Shown here: positions 15,460 to 24,707 of the stretch, piece by piece | Layout: every line of letters begins with the position of its first letter | How positions within the stretch are numbered: the first letter of the stretch is position 1 | Source: F23-D06 sp963643165 | Lineage (GTDB): Bacteria; Bacteroidota; Bacteroidia; Bacteroidales; WCHB1-69 | Assembly (NCBI GenBank): GCA_963643165.1 | Contig: CAVIJD010000004.1 | Span: forward strand, 20,766 to 84,765 | Length of the DNA stretch: 64,000 bases | Direction: 5' to 3' | Program-made: the position numbers and the translations under genes | The notes under the pieces: generated by a model | Database searches by the model: none | What the model saw: only the letters and a program-made list of their open reading frames with translations | What the model was told of the DNA's origin: nothing

Positions 15460-16728
15460 ATGCGAGATTTTTTGAATGAAATATGGAGTTCGGCAAAGCG
15501 CAACAAATTGCGGACCGCGCTGACGGGCTTCGCCGTCTCGTGGGGAATCTTCATCCTGATTGTGTTGTTAGGCGCCGGCAACGGCTTGATAAATGCTTTT
15601 CAGCAAAACGGGGCCGACTTCTCCTCCAACGTCATGATGGTTTGGGGCGGTTTTACCACCAGACCCTACAACGGCCTGCAAGAGGGACGGCATCTTGACT
15701 TGAACGACAACGACATGAAAATCACCCAAAGCGGTCTTTTTGCCGACCACATCGACAAGGTAACGGCCAGTGCTGAAAAGAGCTCGCTGTCAATAAACTA
15801 CAAAGACAATTATGTTTCGGGCTCGCTCTGCGGCTGCTACCCCGAGTATCAGGAAATGGAAGGGCTGAAATTGCTGGCCGGCCGTTTTATCAACCAGAAC
15901 GACATGCAATTGAAGCGGAAGTGCATCGTTCTGCCCAACTCCTACGTGCAGACACTATTAGGCGACACCGCCAACTGCAACGACATCATCGGGAAACAAA
16001 TCTCCATCGGCGACATCCTCTATCAGGCTGTCGGCGTTTACAAAAAGAGAGACAATATGGGCTCCAACAGTGTCTATATGCCATTCACCACCTACCAGAT
16101 TGTGTTCGGGAGTTTCAATTATGCCGATGACATCTCCTTTACATTTCACGGGCTGAACACGGAAGAGGAAAACGAGAAATTTGAGAAACAGTATCGGGCG
16201 GCATTGAACGAAGCACACAAAGCCGACCCTGAAGACGAGGGCACTTTCTGGATTTGGAACCGTTTTACCCAAAATCTACAGATGGAGAAAGGAAACTCGC
16301 TCATCCAAAAAGCACTTTGGGTCACGGGATTGTTCACGCTCTTCGGCGGCATTGTCGGCGTTTCAAACATCATGCTGATCACCGTCCGGGAGCGCACTTA
16401 CGAGTTCGGCATCCGCAAAGCCATCGGCGCGACACCTTGGGCCATCATGAAACTCATCGTGATGGAAAGTGTCGCCATCACCGCCTTTTTCGGCTATCTG
16501 GGCATGATTGCCGGACTGCTGGCTTGCGAGGTGATGAAGAGAACCGTAGGATCCAATACGCTTGACATGTTCGGGCAGCCCGTCCAGATTTTTGTCAACC
16601 CCAGTGTCGGCATCGATGTTGCCGTCGGAGTTTCTGTAGTCTTAGTCATTGCCGGCACACTGGCAGGACTCTCTCCGGCCCTTAAAGCAGCACGCATCCG
16701 ACCCGTAGAAGCATTGAAAGGCGTATGA
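15460..16728 (+). CDS. MacB-like ABC permease (FtsX fold), first of two
   Basis: The 422-aa protein has one N-terminal membrane helix (residues ~18-40, LTGFAVSWGIFILIVLLGAGNG) and a periplasmic MacB core domain (~45-270, including WGGFTTRPYNGLQEGRHL). Three C-terminal helices follow, the first starting ALWVTGLFTLFGGIVGVSNIML. The conserved FtsX signature VRERTYEFGIRKAIGATPW is present. It ends with the ATGA overlap shared with the second permease at 16725, so the two are translationally coupled and probably form a heterodimer with the ATPase at 14701. Confidence 0.93.
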   Translation: MRDFLNEIWSSAKRNKLRTALTGFAVSWGIFILIVLLGAGNGLINAFQQNGADFSSNVMMVWGGFTTRPYNGLQEGRHLDLNDNDMKITQSGLFADHIDKVTASAEKSSLSINYKDNYVSGSLCGCYPEYQEMEGLKLLAGRFINQNDMQLKRKCIVLPNSYVQTLLGDTANCNDIIGKQISIGDILYQAVGVYKKRDNMGSNSVYMPFTTYQIVFGSFNYADDISFTFHGLNTEEENEKFEKQYRAALNEAHKADPEDEGTFWIWNRFTQNLQMEKGNSLIQKALWVTGLFTLFGGIVGVSNIMLITVRERTYEFGIRKAIGATPWAIMKLIVMESVAITAFFGYLGMIAGLLACEVMKRTVGSNTLDMFGQPVQIFVNPSVGIDVAVGVSVVLVIAGTLAGLSPALKAARIRPVEALKGV

Positions 16729-17957
16729 AAAGGTTCGACATTGACACATTCAACGAAATTGCAGATGCGCTGCTCCGCAACAAGAAACGCAGCCTGCTGA
16801 CCGGATTCGGCATCTTTTGGGGACTTTTTATGCTATTGTTCCTCGTAGGCGGCGGCAAAGGTCTCAAGACTATGATCACCAAGAATTTCGAGAATTTCGC
16901 CACCAACTCCATCATAATGGTAGCGCAGGAGACAACAAAGCCCTACAAAGGCTTCAAAGAGGGCCGAACATGGAGCCTCCAATATCAGGACGTGGACAGA
17001 ATTACGCAGTTGTTCCCCGAATTGGCCATCGTGACGCCAACCATCTCCCAATGGGGAATCAGCGCGAAGAAAAACAGTTTCAGTCTCTCTTGTTCAATGA
17101 AAGGTGTGGAGGCCTGTTACAGCCAAATAGAAACGCCGGAACTCAAATACGGCCGTTTTCTGAACGAGGTGGATGTCCAGCAGAAGCGGAAAGTCTGCGT
17201 CATCGGCAAACGCGTCTATCAGTCCCTGTTTCCTGCCGGCGGCGACCCTTGCGGGCAAACTATACAAGTCGGCTCTTCTTATTATCAAGTAGTTGGCGTG
17301 AACGTCAGTTCGTCAAACATCAACATCGGCGGCGGCAGCGACGGCTCCATCACCGTTCCGATCTCGGTGCTGAAAGACATCACCGGGGCGGGCGACAACG
17401 TAGATATGATCTGTGTGGTGGGCAAAGACGGCATTCAAATGTCTTCGTTGGAAAACCGTCTGCGGCAAGAGGTGTCGCGCATCCATTACATCGACCCCAC
17501 CGACGACCGCGGCTTGATGATGCTCAACATGGAACCGATGTTCAAGATTGTAGATACACTATACCGGGGCGTCAATTTCCTGATTTGGCTGGTAGGTTTA
17601 GGCACCTTGCTTTCCGGGGCCATCGGGGTGAGCAATATCATGTTAGTAGTGGTGCGCGAACGAACCACTGAAATTGGCATCCGACGGGCTATCGGTGCCA
17701 CGCCGGGCAATATTATGTTCCAGATTATAGCAGAAAGCATAACCTTAACCTTTGTGGCAGGACTTTTGGGCATCGTCTTCTCTGTCTTTTCGCTCAACCT
17801 CTTAGAGATGTTGACTCATCAAGCCGTGTTCCAAATCGGCATCGGCACGGCTCTGTTGGCACTGCTGTTGTTGCTGACACTCGGCACCCTCGCCGGCATA
17901 CCTCCCGCACACCGCGCCATGCACATCAAACCCGTAGATGCCATGCGCGACGAATGA
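16725..17957 (+). CDS. MacB-like ABC permease (FtsX fold), second of two
   Basis: The 410-aa protein is a paralogue of the preceding permease. It has an N-terminal helix (LTGFGIFWGLFMLLFLVGGGKG), a periplasmic domain (~45-270) and three C-terminal helices, with the signature VRERTTEIGIRRAIGATPGN. It starts four bases before the stop of the first permease (ATGA), which indicates translational coupling. The pairing of two different permeases with one ATPase fits a heterodimeric MacB-type complex. An adaptor gene follows after 54 bases. Confidence 0.93.
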   Translation: MKRFDIDTFNEIADALLRNKKRSLLTGFGIFWGLFMLLFLVGGGKGLKTMITKNFENFATNSIIMVAQETTKPYKGFKEGRTWSLQYQDVDRITQLFPELAIVTPTISQWGISAKKNSFSLSCSMKGVEACYSQIETPELKYGRFLNEVDVQQKRKVCVIGKRVYQSLFPAGGDPCGQTIQVGSSYYQVVGVNVSSSNINIGGGSDGSITVPISVLKDITGAGDNVDMICVVGKDGIQMSSLENRLRQEVSRIHYIDPTDDRGLMMLNMEPMFKIVDTLYRGVNFLIWLVGLGTLLSGAIGVSNIMLVVVRERTTEIGIRRAIGATPGNIMFQIIAESITLTFVAGLLGIVFSVFSLNLLEMLTHQAVFQIGIGTALLALLLLLTLGTLAGIPPAHRAMHIKPVDAMRDE

Positions 17958-18011
17958 CATTTTTGACAATAAACAGATAAAATAATAAACAAGAACAAAC
18001 GAAATAAGAAT

Positions 18012-19106
18012 ATGAAAAAAGTATTGAAATGGATCATTTTGGTCTTCGTGATCTTGATTTTTTTAGGAACACTTCTCTTTTTAGTCAAAAAGTCGAAGTC
18101 AGAAAAGATCAGATACAACGAGTATGAGGTCACCACTACGAACATCCAGCGCAAGACGCTGATCACCGGAAGTATCGCCCCACGTGACGAGGTTGACATC
18201 AAGCCGCAGATTAACGGCATCATCGCCGAGCTCTACAAGGAAGCCGGACAAGAGGTGGCCGAGAATGAAGTTATCGCCAAGTTGAAAGTCATCCCTGACA
18301 TGACCTCGCTGAGTTCAGCACAAAGTCGCGTGCGGCTCGCAGAAATCAACTACACGCAAGCCCTGACCAACTACAATCGCGAGAAAGCGCTCTACGACAA
18401 GGACATGGTAAGCCGCGAAGCGTTTGAAGAGGTAAAGCAGCAACTTGACCAGGCGCGTGAGGAGCAGTCGGCGGCCCAGGAAGCGTTGGAAATCATCCGC
18501 GACGGGGTCTCCTCGTCCAATGCCAACTCCAGTTCCACCCTGATCCGTTCCACAATTGCCGGACTCATCCTTGACATTCCGGTCAAGGTGGGCAATTCTG
18601 TCATACAAGCCAACACGCTCAACGACGGCACCACCGTCGCCACGGTCGCCAACATGAACGACCTGGTGTTCACAGGCAATGTCGATGAGACTGAAGTCGG
18701 GAACTTGCACGAAGGCATGGCCCTGAACATCACCGTAGGGGCTTTGCAAGACTGCTCTTTTGATGCCGTTCTCGAATACATCTCCCCGAAAGCGACCACA
18801 GAAAACGGAACCAACCGTTTTGAGGTGAAAGCGGCGGTAAAACTGAAAGACAGCGACAAAATACGTTCCGGGTATGGCGCCAATGCCGAAGTAATTATGG
18901 AAGAGGTAAAAGACGTGCTGGCAATTCCGGAAAGCACGCTCGAATTTTCAGGAGACTCCACTTTCGTGTATGTCAAGAGTGCAAACGGGCAATATGAACG
19001 TCGTAGCGTACAGACTGGCCTCAGCGACGGCCTGAACATCCAGATCAAAAAAGGCCTGCAGAAGGGCGACATTGTCAGAGGAACCAAAATTATAGAGCAG
19101 CAATGA
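18012..19106 (+). CDS. Periplasmic adaptor of a tripartite efflux system (HlyD/MacA-like)
   Basis: The 364-aa protein is anchored by an N-terminal helix (residues ~6-28, WIILVFVILIFLGTLLFLV). It then shows the barrel-sandwich half-motif (IAPRDEVDIKPQINGIIAELYKEAGQEV), a coiled-coil hairpin (~90-160) and the second lipoyl half (STIAGLILDIPVKVGNSV). Beta-barrel and membrane-proximal domains complete it. Such adaptors bridge the MacB-type pump and TolC. The stop overlaps the start of the TolC-like gene by four bases (ATGA), so the pair is translationally coupled. Confidence 0.93.
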   Translation: MKKVLKWIILVFVILIFLGTLLFLVKKSKSEKIRYNEYEVTTTNIQRKTLITGSIAPRDEVDIKPQINGIIAELYKEAGQEVAENEVIAKLKVIPDMTSLSSAQSRVRLAEINYTQALTNYNREKALYDKDMVSREAFEEVKQQLDQAREEQSAAQEALEIIRDGVSSSNANSSSTLIRSTIAGLILDIPVKVGNSVIQANTLNDGTTVATVANMNDLVFTGNVDETEVGNLHEGMALNITVGALQDCSFDAVLEYISPKATTENGTNRFEVKAAVKLKDSDKIRSGYGANAEVIMEEVKDVLAIPESTLEFSGDSTFVYVKSANGQYERRSVQTGLSDGLNIQIKKGLQKGDIVRGTKIIEQQ

Positions 19107-20431
19107 AAAGAAGAGCATTAACCGTAGCCTTTGCCGTTTGCCTCCTCACGGCAGGTGCGCAGCAGGAACAAGTCAGCAAATCGTGGACCTTAGACGACTG
19201 CATCCGCTATGCTTCAGAGCACAACCTTACGGTGCAGCAGAACCTGCTCACCCAAAAGCAGCGGGCCATAGAACTGAACACCGCCCGCAACAGCATACTG
19301 CCCACCGTGCAGGCAAGTGGGTCACAGAACTTCTCCATCGGGCGCGGTCTCTCTGAAGACAACACTTACGTCAGTTCCAACACCGCAAACACCTCCTTTG
19401 GGCTCGGCGCCAATCTCGACCTCTTCACGGGACTGCGAGTCAAAAACAACATCGCATTAGGAAAACTGAACCTGGCCGCCGCCAATGCCGACTATGCCAA
19501 CACCAAAGAAGAGGTGCGCATATCGGTAATGGAAGCCTTTGTGCAAGTACTTTATAATATGAAGATTGCAGACGTTGCGCAACTACAGGTCAACATCGAC
19601 TCCATGCAAGTGGAACGGCTTTCCGCACTCAAAGCGGCGGGCAGAGCCAGTGCCGCTGAAGTGGCCACGCAACGCTCCACCCTGGCCAAAAGCCGGCTCA
19701 CCCTCACACAGTCGCGCAACAGTCTGAAACTCTCGCTGCTCGAACTGTCACAACTGCTGGAACTGCAAAGCCCGGAAAACTTCAGCGTCGTGCCGCCCGA
19801 CTTGACCGAATTTGACCTGCAAACCTTGCCCGACCCCGTGCAAGTTTACAACAATGCCGTCAACGAACGCCCCTCGGTAAAAGCCGAAATGCTGCGCACA
19901 GACTATGCCAAAACCAATGTCTCCTTGTCAAAAAGCGCTTATTACCCCACCCTGTCGATGAATTTCGGCGTAGGCACCAACTATTATGCCATCCGCGGCG
20001 GTGTCACCAAAAGTTTTGCAGAGCAACTGCGCACCAACCTCAGCCCCTACGTCGGCTTGTCGTTGAATGTGCCCATTTTCGACAAACTGGCCACACGCAA
20101 CAATGTCAGGACGGCTGAAATACAAGCTGAAAGCCAACAGATACAACTTGAAACCGAGAAGAAGTCGCTGTACAAGAAAATACAACAAGCCTATTATGAG
20201 GCATTTGCGGCGCAAGACAAATACACCAGCAGCAAAGCCGCCGTAGAGAGTTCCCAGGAGTCATTCGACCTCACCAAAGCCAAATATGAAGAAGGCCGCG
20301 CCACCCCGACCGAATTCAACGAGGCCAAAAACAACCTTATGCAGTCCAAATCGGAAGAAGCACAAGCACAATACCAATGCCTCTATCAACGGAAGTTGCT
20401 TGAGATTTACGGGTCACCCGCTTCAGAATAA
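19103..20431 (+). CDS. TolC-family outer-membrane efflux protein
   Basis: This 442-aa protein has a signal peptide (MKRRALTVAFAVCLLTAGAQ), the family start WTLDDCIRYASEHNLTVQQN and two long helical repeats (e.g. SVMEAFVQVLYNMKIADVAQLQ and YKKIQQAYYEAFAAQDKY). They are separated by strands that would form the trimeric outer-membrane barrel. It provides the exit duct for the MacAB-like complex encoded upstream. It is the last gene of the operon. Its stop is 20 bases from the convergent xerD stop and no hairpin terminator lies between them. Confidence 0.95.
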   Translation: MKRRALTVAFAVCLLTAGAQQEQVSKSWTLDDCIRYASEHNLTVQQNLLTQKQRAIELNTARNSILPTVQASGSQNFSIGRGLSEDNTYVSSNTANTSFGLGANLDLFTGLRVKNNIALGKLNLAAANADYANTKEEVRISVMEAFVQVLYNMKIADVAQLQVNIDSMQVERLSALKAAGRASAAEVATQRSTLAKSRLTLTQSRNSLKLSLLELSQLLELQSPENFSVVPPDLTEFDLQTLPDPVQVYNNAVNERPSVKAEMLRTDYAKTNVSLSKSAYYPTLSMNFGVGTNYYAIRGGVTKSFAEQLRTNLSPYVGLSLNVPIFDKLATRNNVRTAEIQAESQQIQLETEKKSLYKKIQQAYYEAFAAQDKYTSSKAAVESSQESFDLTKAKYEEGRATPTEFNEAKNNLMQSKSEEAQAQYQCLYQRKLLEIYGSPASE

Positions 20432-20451
20432 TTGCCTTTAGACACAAATTG

Positions 20452-21333
20452 TCAATACCGGGGATGATACAACGCCATATTGCTCCGGATATAGTCGCGG
20501 TCAAGGTGGGTATAGATCTCCGTAGTAGTGATATTCTCGTGACCGAGCATTTGCTGTACGGCGCGCAGATCGGCACCTCCCTCAATAAGGTGTGTAGCAA
20601 ACGAGTGTCGGAACGTATGCGGGCTGACCTTCTTGGAGATTCCCGCCGCTGCCGCCCATTGTTTCACTAACATAAAAACCATCTCGCGGGAGAGGTGATG
20701 TCCTCGCCGGTTAAGAAACACATACGACTCCTCTCCGGGGACGGGTGTCACACTGCGGCGTGCTCCATCCAAATACAATTGTGTCATCTTCTGTGCCATC
20801 GTCCCAATTGGCACAAACCGCTCCTTGTTGCCTTTGCCGACCACCTTTATGAAGCCCTCGTCAAAGAACAGGTGTGGCAGTTTCAGGGTCACCAACTCAC
20901 TCACGCGCAGGCCGCAGCCGTACATCACCTCCAGCATTGCCCGGTTGCGATGCCCCTCCGGCGTGCTCAAGTCGATAACGTTCATCATAGCCTCTATCTC
21001 CTGTACCGAAAGCACATCTGGCAAATGCAGGCCAATCTTTGGCGCATCTATCAGGGCCGTAGGGTCACTTTCAAGCGTGCCCTCATACATCAAAAAGCGG
21101 TAAAAAGCGCGTATGCCGGAAATGATGCGCGCCTGCGAACGTGTCGCCGCCCCTTGTGCATACAAATGATGCAGAAAAGACTGCAAATCAGACAATTCTA
21201 CCTTTTCGAGGGGCTTCCCGGAAAGAAAGGAAACCAACAGCCCTACATCGTGAAGGTACGACTCCACGCTCTTGGGCGAAAGACCTTTCTCATAGACAAG
21301 GAATTGCTTAAAGCGAACTACAGCGTCTTCCAT
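20452..21333 (-). CDS. xerD: Site-specific tyrosine recombinase XerD
   Basis: The 293-aa protein has the XerC/D layout: an N-terminal SAM-like core-binding domain (residues 1-90) and a catalytic domain. The catalytic residues can be read as Arg143 (GLRVSELV), Lys167 (VGKGNKERFVP), His239 and Arg242 (SPHTFRHSFATHL), His265 (MLGHENITTTEIYTH) and Tyr274. XerD with XerC resolves chromosome dimers at dif during division. It lies 23 bases after cinA in a minus-strand operon and not next to any phage gene, so a housekeeping role is likely. XerD is preferred over XerC because of the ISGIRAFYRFL and HPRY-type end, with moderate certainty. Confidence 0.9.
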   Translation of the reverse strand: MEDAVVRFKQFLVYEKGLSPKSVESYLHDVGLLVSFLSGKPLEKVELSDLQSFLHHLYAQGAATRSQARIISGIRAFYRFLMYEGTLESDPTALIDAPKIGLHLPDVLSVQEIEAMMNVIDLSTPEGHRNRAMLEVMYGCGLRVSELVTLKLPHLFFDEGFIKVVGKGNKERFVPIGTMAQKMTQLYLDGARRSVTPVPGEESYVFLNRRGHHLSREMVFMLVKQWAAAAGISKKVSPHTFRHSFATHLIEGGADLRAVQQMLGHENITTTEIYTHLDRDYIRSNMALYHPRY

Positions 21334-21356
21334 TATAGGTATTAGCCGACTGGCTC

Positions 21357-22622
21357 TTATTTCAAGTCCTTCTCCACTTCGATGCGAAGCATATTCAAGG
21401 CGGCGTGAGCGCTACGCTCTATAATCTGCTGTCTGCCAGAGCGGTTGCCAAAGTGGAACTCCTTCGTCACTAGACGAACCGGTGTTGCCACGGCAATCCA
21501 CACTGTGCCGACGGGTTTCTCGTCCGTGCCGCCGTCGGGACCGGCGATGCCGGAAACGGCAATAGTATAATCCACGTCAAACAGTTCCATCGAGTTCAGG
21601 GCCATATCGCTCACCACTTGCTCGCTCACGGCGCCGCGTCGTTTGAGGTTATCCTCACGCACATTCAGCAGATCGCGTTTAATCTCGTTGCTGTACGACA
21701 CGATAGAGCCCTTGAAGTAGCGAGAACTGCCCGGAATTGACGTAATCAAGTGTGCAACATAGCCGCCCGTGCAGCTCTCTGCCGTAGCCATCGTCTTGCC
21801 GGCTTTTGCCAACAGACGTCCCACCACCGTCTCCATCGGAATATCCTCATCCGTGAAAGCATATTCAGCGGTCTGCTCTTTCAATTTTGCAAACTGTTCC
21901 TCCATTTCAGCCTTAAGAACATTCTCGTCATCGCCATGCCCTGTAAGCCGGAGTCGCACAATGCCGGGTTTCGGCAAATAGGCAAGCGACATGTTGGCCG
22001 GCAATTGGCTTTCGTAAGACTCCAGCAGATCTGACAATCCGCTTTCGGTAATGCCCGTACACTGCAGCACCTTGTAACTGTGGACTTCACTTCCGACGTT
22101 GCGTGCCTTCATTCGCGGAACAACCTCATCTTTAATCAGTTTCTCCATCTCAAAAGGCACACCTGGCAGCGAGACCAGCACCTTGCCGTCTTGTTCCATC
22201 CAAATGCCGGGAGCTGTGCCAAGCGTATTCGGCAGCACGTCACAGCCCTCGGGCACCAAAGCCTGCTGGCGGTTTGTTTCCGTCATCGCCATGCCTCGGG
22301 CAGCAAAAATCTCTGTCACCCACTGAAGAGTCGGCGCATCCTCAACCAACTGCCGCGAGAAGTACTCGCAAATCACCGTCTTGGTGATGTCATCTTTCGT
22401 AGGTCCGAGCCCTCCTGTCAGCAGAACCACATCTGTTTTGGACATCGCACTGCGGATAGCCTCCGTGATAGCCTCTTTGTTGTCGCCAACCGTAATGGTT
22501 TCAGTCATAGCAAAGCCTGCGGCTGACATCTCCTGCCCGACAAAGGCAGCATTTGTATTGACGACCTGCCCTATCAGCAGTTCGTCTCCAATATTAATCA
22601 GTATCATTGTTCCTATTTTCAT
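21357..22622 (-). CDS. cinA: CinA-family protein with nicotinamide-nucleotide amidase domain
   Basis: The 421-aa protein has an N-terminal MoCF-like domain (NIGDELLIGQVVNTNAAFVGQEM, LTGGLGPTKDDITKTV) linked to COG1058-type pyrophosphatase activity. Its C-terminal PncC domain (TAESCTGGYVAHLITSIPGSSRYFKGSIVSYSNEIK, VSGIAGPDGGTDEKPVGTVWIAV) deamidates nicotinamide mononucleotide to recycle NAD. The annotated start overlaps the upstream lipoprotein gene by 29 bases. An internal Met at 22607 (MILINIGDE) would reduce the overlap to 14 and fits family N-termini better. Confidence 0.93.
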   Translation of the reverse strand: MKIGTMILINIGDELLIGQVVNTNAAFVGQEMSAAGFAMTETITVGDNKEAITEAIRSAMSKTDVVLLTGGLGPTKDDITKTVICEYFSRQLVEDAPTLQWVTEIFAARGMAMTETNRQQALVPEGCDVLPNTLGTAPGIWMEQDGKVLVSLPGVPFEMEKLIKDEVVPRMKARNVGSEVHSYKVLQCTGITESGLSDLLESYESQLPANMSLAYLPKPGIVRLRLTGHGDDENVLKAEMEEQFAKLKEQTAEYAFTDEDIPMETVVGRLLAKAGKTMATAESCTGGYVAHLITSIPGSSRYFKGSIVSYSNEIKRDLLNVREDNLKRRGAVSEQVVSDMALNSMELFDVDYTIAVSGIAGPDGGTDEKPVGTVWIAVATPVRLVTKEFHFGNRSGRQQIIERSAHAALNMLRIEVEKDLK

Positions 22623-23349
22623 TTTCCATCAAATCGAGCATCTGCATACGCTGCTGCATATTCTGGATGTAAGGATTATTTGGATATTTACTCTTCAAAG
22701 ATTGTGTAATCGTTTCCAGCGTTTCGCGGTCCTTCAGCTCATTGAAAAAAACGCCTCTGTTATAACTTTGGTAGAAAGCTATATAAGAGGCCATCTTGTC
22801 TGGATGTTGTTGTATGAACTTTTGCAAGTATTGTTTGTGATCTTGTCTCAATTGCAAATAATTCTTTTCCACCTCCGTGCGGGCTGAATCGTCATCGAGG
22901 TTCTTCACATAGAAAGCGTACAATTGTTCCACCGACTGTGCAAAGGCGTGCAGGGCACTGTCGAGTTGGCACACCAGCACGGCCTCCTCGCCGCCGGAGA
23001 CCCGATAGGTGGCCACCAGGTCCTCCGCTTCGGCCGTAATCGTGAGACGGTCGCCGCCTTGAGCAATGGTAGTCAGCGTATTATAGGGCGAAAGCATCAA
23101 CTGGTACATCATCGGGGTTGAAACATTGGCGAGATCCTCTTTGGTTTCCGGTTTAATTTCAAAACGGAAATGCCCCTCTTTCATCTTCACCGAATCCAGC
23201 ACCTGGAGTCCGCTGTTCGTAACCATCGCCAGCACGAGCTCGCTGTTGCCGCCGCCTTTAACATCTCCCTCCATAACAATCTTGTTGTGAGCATTTTTGC
23301 AAGAACAGCAAAAGAGGAGAATCCACAAAAAAAGAAAATATTTCCGCAT
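22594..23349 (-). CDS. DUF4369-type lipoprotein
   Basis: The 251-aa protein begins MRKYFLFLWILLFCCSC, a lipoprotein signal with the acylated Cys at about residue 17. An upstream in-frame Met at 23364 is possible, but it lacks the compact signal-peptide start. The N-terminal ~100 residues (VMEGDVKGGGNSELVLAMVTNSGLQVLDSVKMKEGHFRFEI) fit the beta-sandwich DUF4369 domain, often found ahead of thioredoxin-like domains in Bacteroidota. Here the C-terminal half is helical (SLKSKYPNNPYIQNMQQRM) and no CxxC thioredoxin motif is seen. Its function in the periplasm is unknown. Confidence 0.75.
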   Translation of the reverse strand: MRKYFLFLWILLFCCSCKNAHNKIVMEGDVKGGGNSELVLAMVTNSGLQVLDSVKMKEGHFRFEIKPETKEDLANVSTPMMYQLMLSPYNTLTTIAQGGDRLTITAEAEDLVATYRVSGGEEAVLVCQLDSALHAFAQSVEQLYAFYVKNLDDDSARTEVEKNYLQLRQDHKQYLQKFIQQHPDKMASYIAFYQSYNRGVFFNELKDRETLETITQSLKSKYPNNPYIQNMQQRMQMLDLMENENRNNDTD

Positions 23350-23353
23350 AATC

Positions 23354-23518
23354 TTACCAATCATAACAAACGGTCAATGAATCTGTTGGATGGTTGACGG
23401 CACGGTATTCGCAGCCGCAGTTGCGGTCCTTGCGGTGAGGGCGCGCCCCGATAATCTTAGGTGAGCAAGCGGCGGCCAAAAACAGCAGCACAACAGCTAT
23501 CAAGAGACACTTTTCCAT
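23354..23518 (-). CDS. Very small lipoprotein, 54 aa
   Basis: Starting at the ATG at 23518, the peptide is MEKCLLIAVVLLFLAAACSPK followed by ~33 residues. The lipobox LAAAC gives a lipid-modified Cys18. The mature part contains four further notable features: a basic patch (RPHRKDR), CGCEY, and a late Cys (VCYDW). A longer frame begins at 23548, but that would lie upstream of the -7 box at 23538-23545, so 23518 is preferred. It is the first gene of the minus-strand run leading to the DUF4369 lipoprotein, cinA and xerD. No known family. Confidence 0.6.
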   Translation of the reverse strand: MEKCLLIAVVLLFLAAACSPKIIGARPHRKDRNCGCEYRAVNHPTDSLTVCYDW

Positions 23519-23537
23519 AATTCCAAAAAAACGGGTG

Positions 23538-23545
23538 CAAATGTA
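23538..23545 (-). promoter_or_regulatory. -7 box for the lipoprotein-cinA-xerD run
   Basis: The minus strand reads TACATTTG. It lies 20 bases upstream of the 54-aa lipoprotein start and decides between the two possible starts of that gene. Confidence 0.6.
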
Positions 23546-23684
23546 CAAAAAAGCCTTTCTTGCTCGTCACCCTTTGATGGCGACTTCCTTGTCGGGGCAG
23601 TAATTATTCAACGGAACAGTTTTTTTTCTTTTTTTTCGATGAAAAACAGAAACGTCAGAAATCTTCCTGTTCCCTTTTCTTTTA

Positions 23685-23692
23685 TATCTTTG
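23685..23692 (+). promoter_or_regulatory. -7 box for the YD-repeat-like gene
   Basis: TATCTTTG matches TAnnTTTG and is 26 bases upstream of the start at 23719. Confidence 0.7.
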
Positions 23693-23718
23693 CGCCGTTA
23701 ATCCTAAATCCTGATTCT

Positions 23719-24618
23719 ATGAGAACCTTAAAAATCATCAAAACCGAATACCGCCGCACCGGATACGACGAGGCCGACATCGAAAAGAAAGAATATGTTG
23801 AACTGATTGCCTGCTACGATGGGTGCGACAATCTTGTAAAAGAGGAACGTTTTGACCCTGACGGACAATTGAACACACGCACCGTCAATCAATACGACAC
23901 ACAAGAAAGACTCGTTACCACCGAGCAGTTCGATGGCGACCATGTGTTGTTGCAGAAGATCGTGAACAAATACGACGACAACGGTTTGTTGGTCGAGCAG
24001 GGCAACTATTTCGGAGAAGACAGCACCGAATACGTCACCAAATACATCCACGACCCGGCCGGAAACGTAGTGCGCACCGAAATGTACGACCAAGGGAAAC
24101 TCGACTACGTTGAGAAACAGATGGAATACAACGGGAAACTCTTGACACACGAAATCGAGAATAACGAATATGGCGACAAAATGTACGAGCATCGTTACGA
24201 ATACAACGAAGAAGGGCAACTTGTCAAGCACGTTCGCGACGAAAAGCAGAACCACGACCGCCGCACTTACGAATACACCTACGACAGCCAAGGCAACCGC
24301 GTCAAAGAATTGGTATATGACTACAGCAACACCTTGATTTCCAAGACTTGCCGTTCCTACAACAACGAGGGGCTTCTTATAGAGACCGAAGAGGAAGACC
24401 TCGACAACTACCGCCGGATATCGTTGGAATATGAGGGAACATTAGTGCTTAAAAACACGCTGTTCAACAGAGACGGCAGGATCATGGGATGGGCTGAGTA
24501 CTCCTACGACGAAAATGGGAAAGAGATAGACTCCAAAGAATACTACCTCGACGAGGTAAACCCGGAGGTACACCGCCTCATGCGCGAAACCCGCTATGAA
24601 CGCTCTTCGGAGGAGTAA
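23719..24618 (+). CDS. Cytoplasmic YD-repeat-like protein, 299 aa
   Basis: No named family is certain. The protein consists of about nine degenerate repeats of ~22-25 residues with the pattern Y-x-D/E-x-x-G-x-L-V/I-x-E/K (e.g. KYDDNGLLVEQGNYF, EYNEEGQLVKHVRDE, TYDSQGNRVKELVYDY, SYDENGKEIDSKEYY). This is reminiscent of RHS/YD repeats, which form beta-shells. There is no signal peptide, toxin tip or membrane segment, and the protein is very acidic, so it appears to stay in the cytoplasm. It is monocistronic, with its own -7 box, and precedes glutamine synthetase. Confidence 0.65.
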   Translation: MRTLKIIKTEYRRTGYDEADIEKKEYVELIACYDGCDNLVKEERFDPDGQLNTRTVNQYDTQERLVTTEQFDGDHVLLQKIVNKYDDNGLLVEQGNYFGEDSTEYVTKYIHDPAGNVVRTEMYDQGKLDYVEKQMEYNGKLLTHEIENNEYGDKMYEHRYEYNEEGQLVKHVRDEKQNHDRRTYEYTYDSQGNRVKELVYDYSNTLISKTCRSYNNEGLLIETEEEDLDNYRRISLEYEGTLVLKNTLFNRDGRIMGWAEYSYDENGKEIDSKEYYLDEVNPEVHRLMRETRYERSSEE

Positions 24619-24660
24619 TTTGTCCGCTTCGTTTTTTCCGTGCGTCTCGTTTCTTTATTG

Positions 24661-24668
24661 TATCTTTG
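24661..24668 (+). promoter_or_regulatory. -7 box for glutamine synthetase
   Basis: TATCTTTG lies 39 bases upstream of the start at 24708. No clear -33 TTG at normal spacing was found. Confidence 0.7.
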
Positions 24669-24707
24669 CCACCCTCAAAAAAGGAATATTAAAATAACAC
24701 AATCGAT

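Noticed and set aside
20452..21333. Tyrosine recombinase as sign of a mobile element
   Set aside because: It matches housekeeping XerD and lies in an operon with cinA, with no phage or transfer genes nearby.
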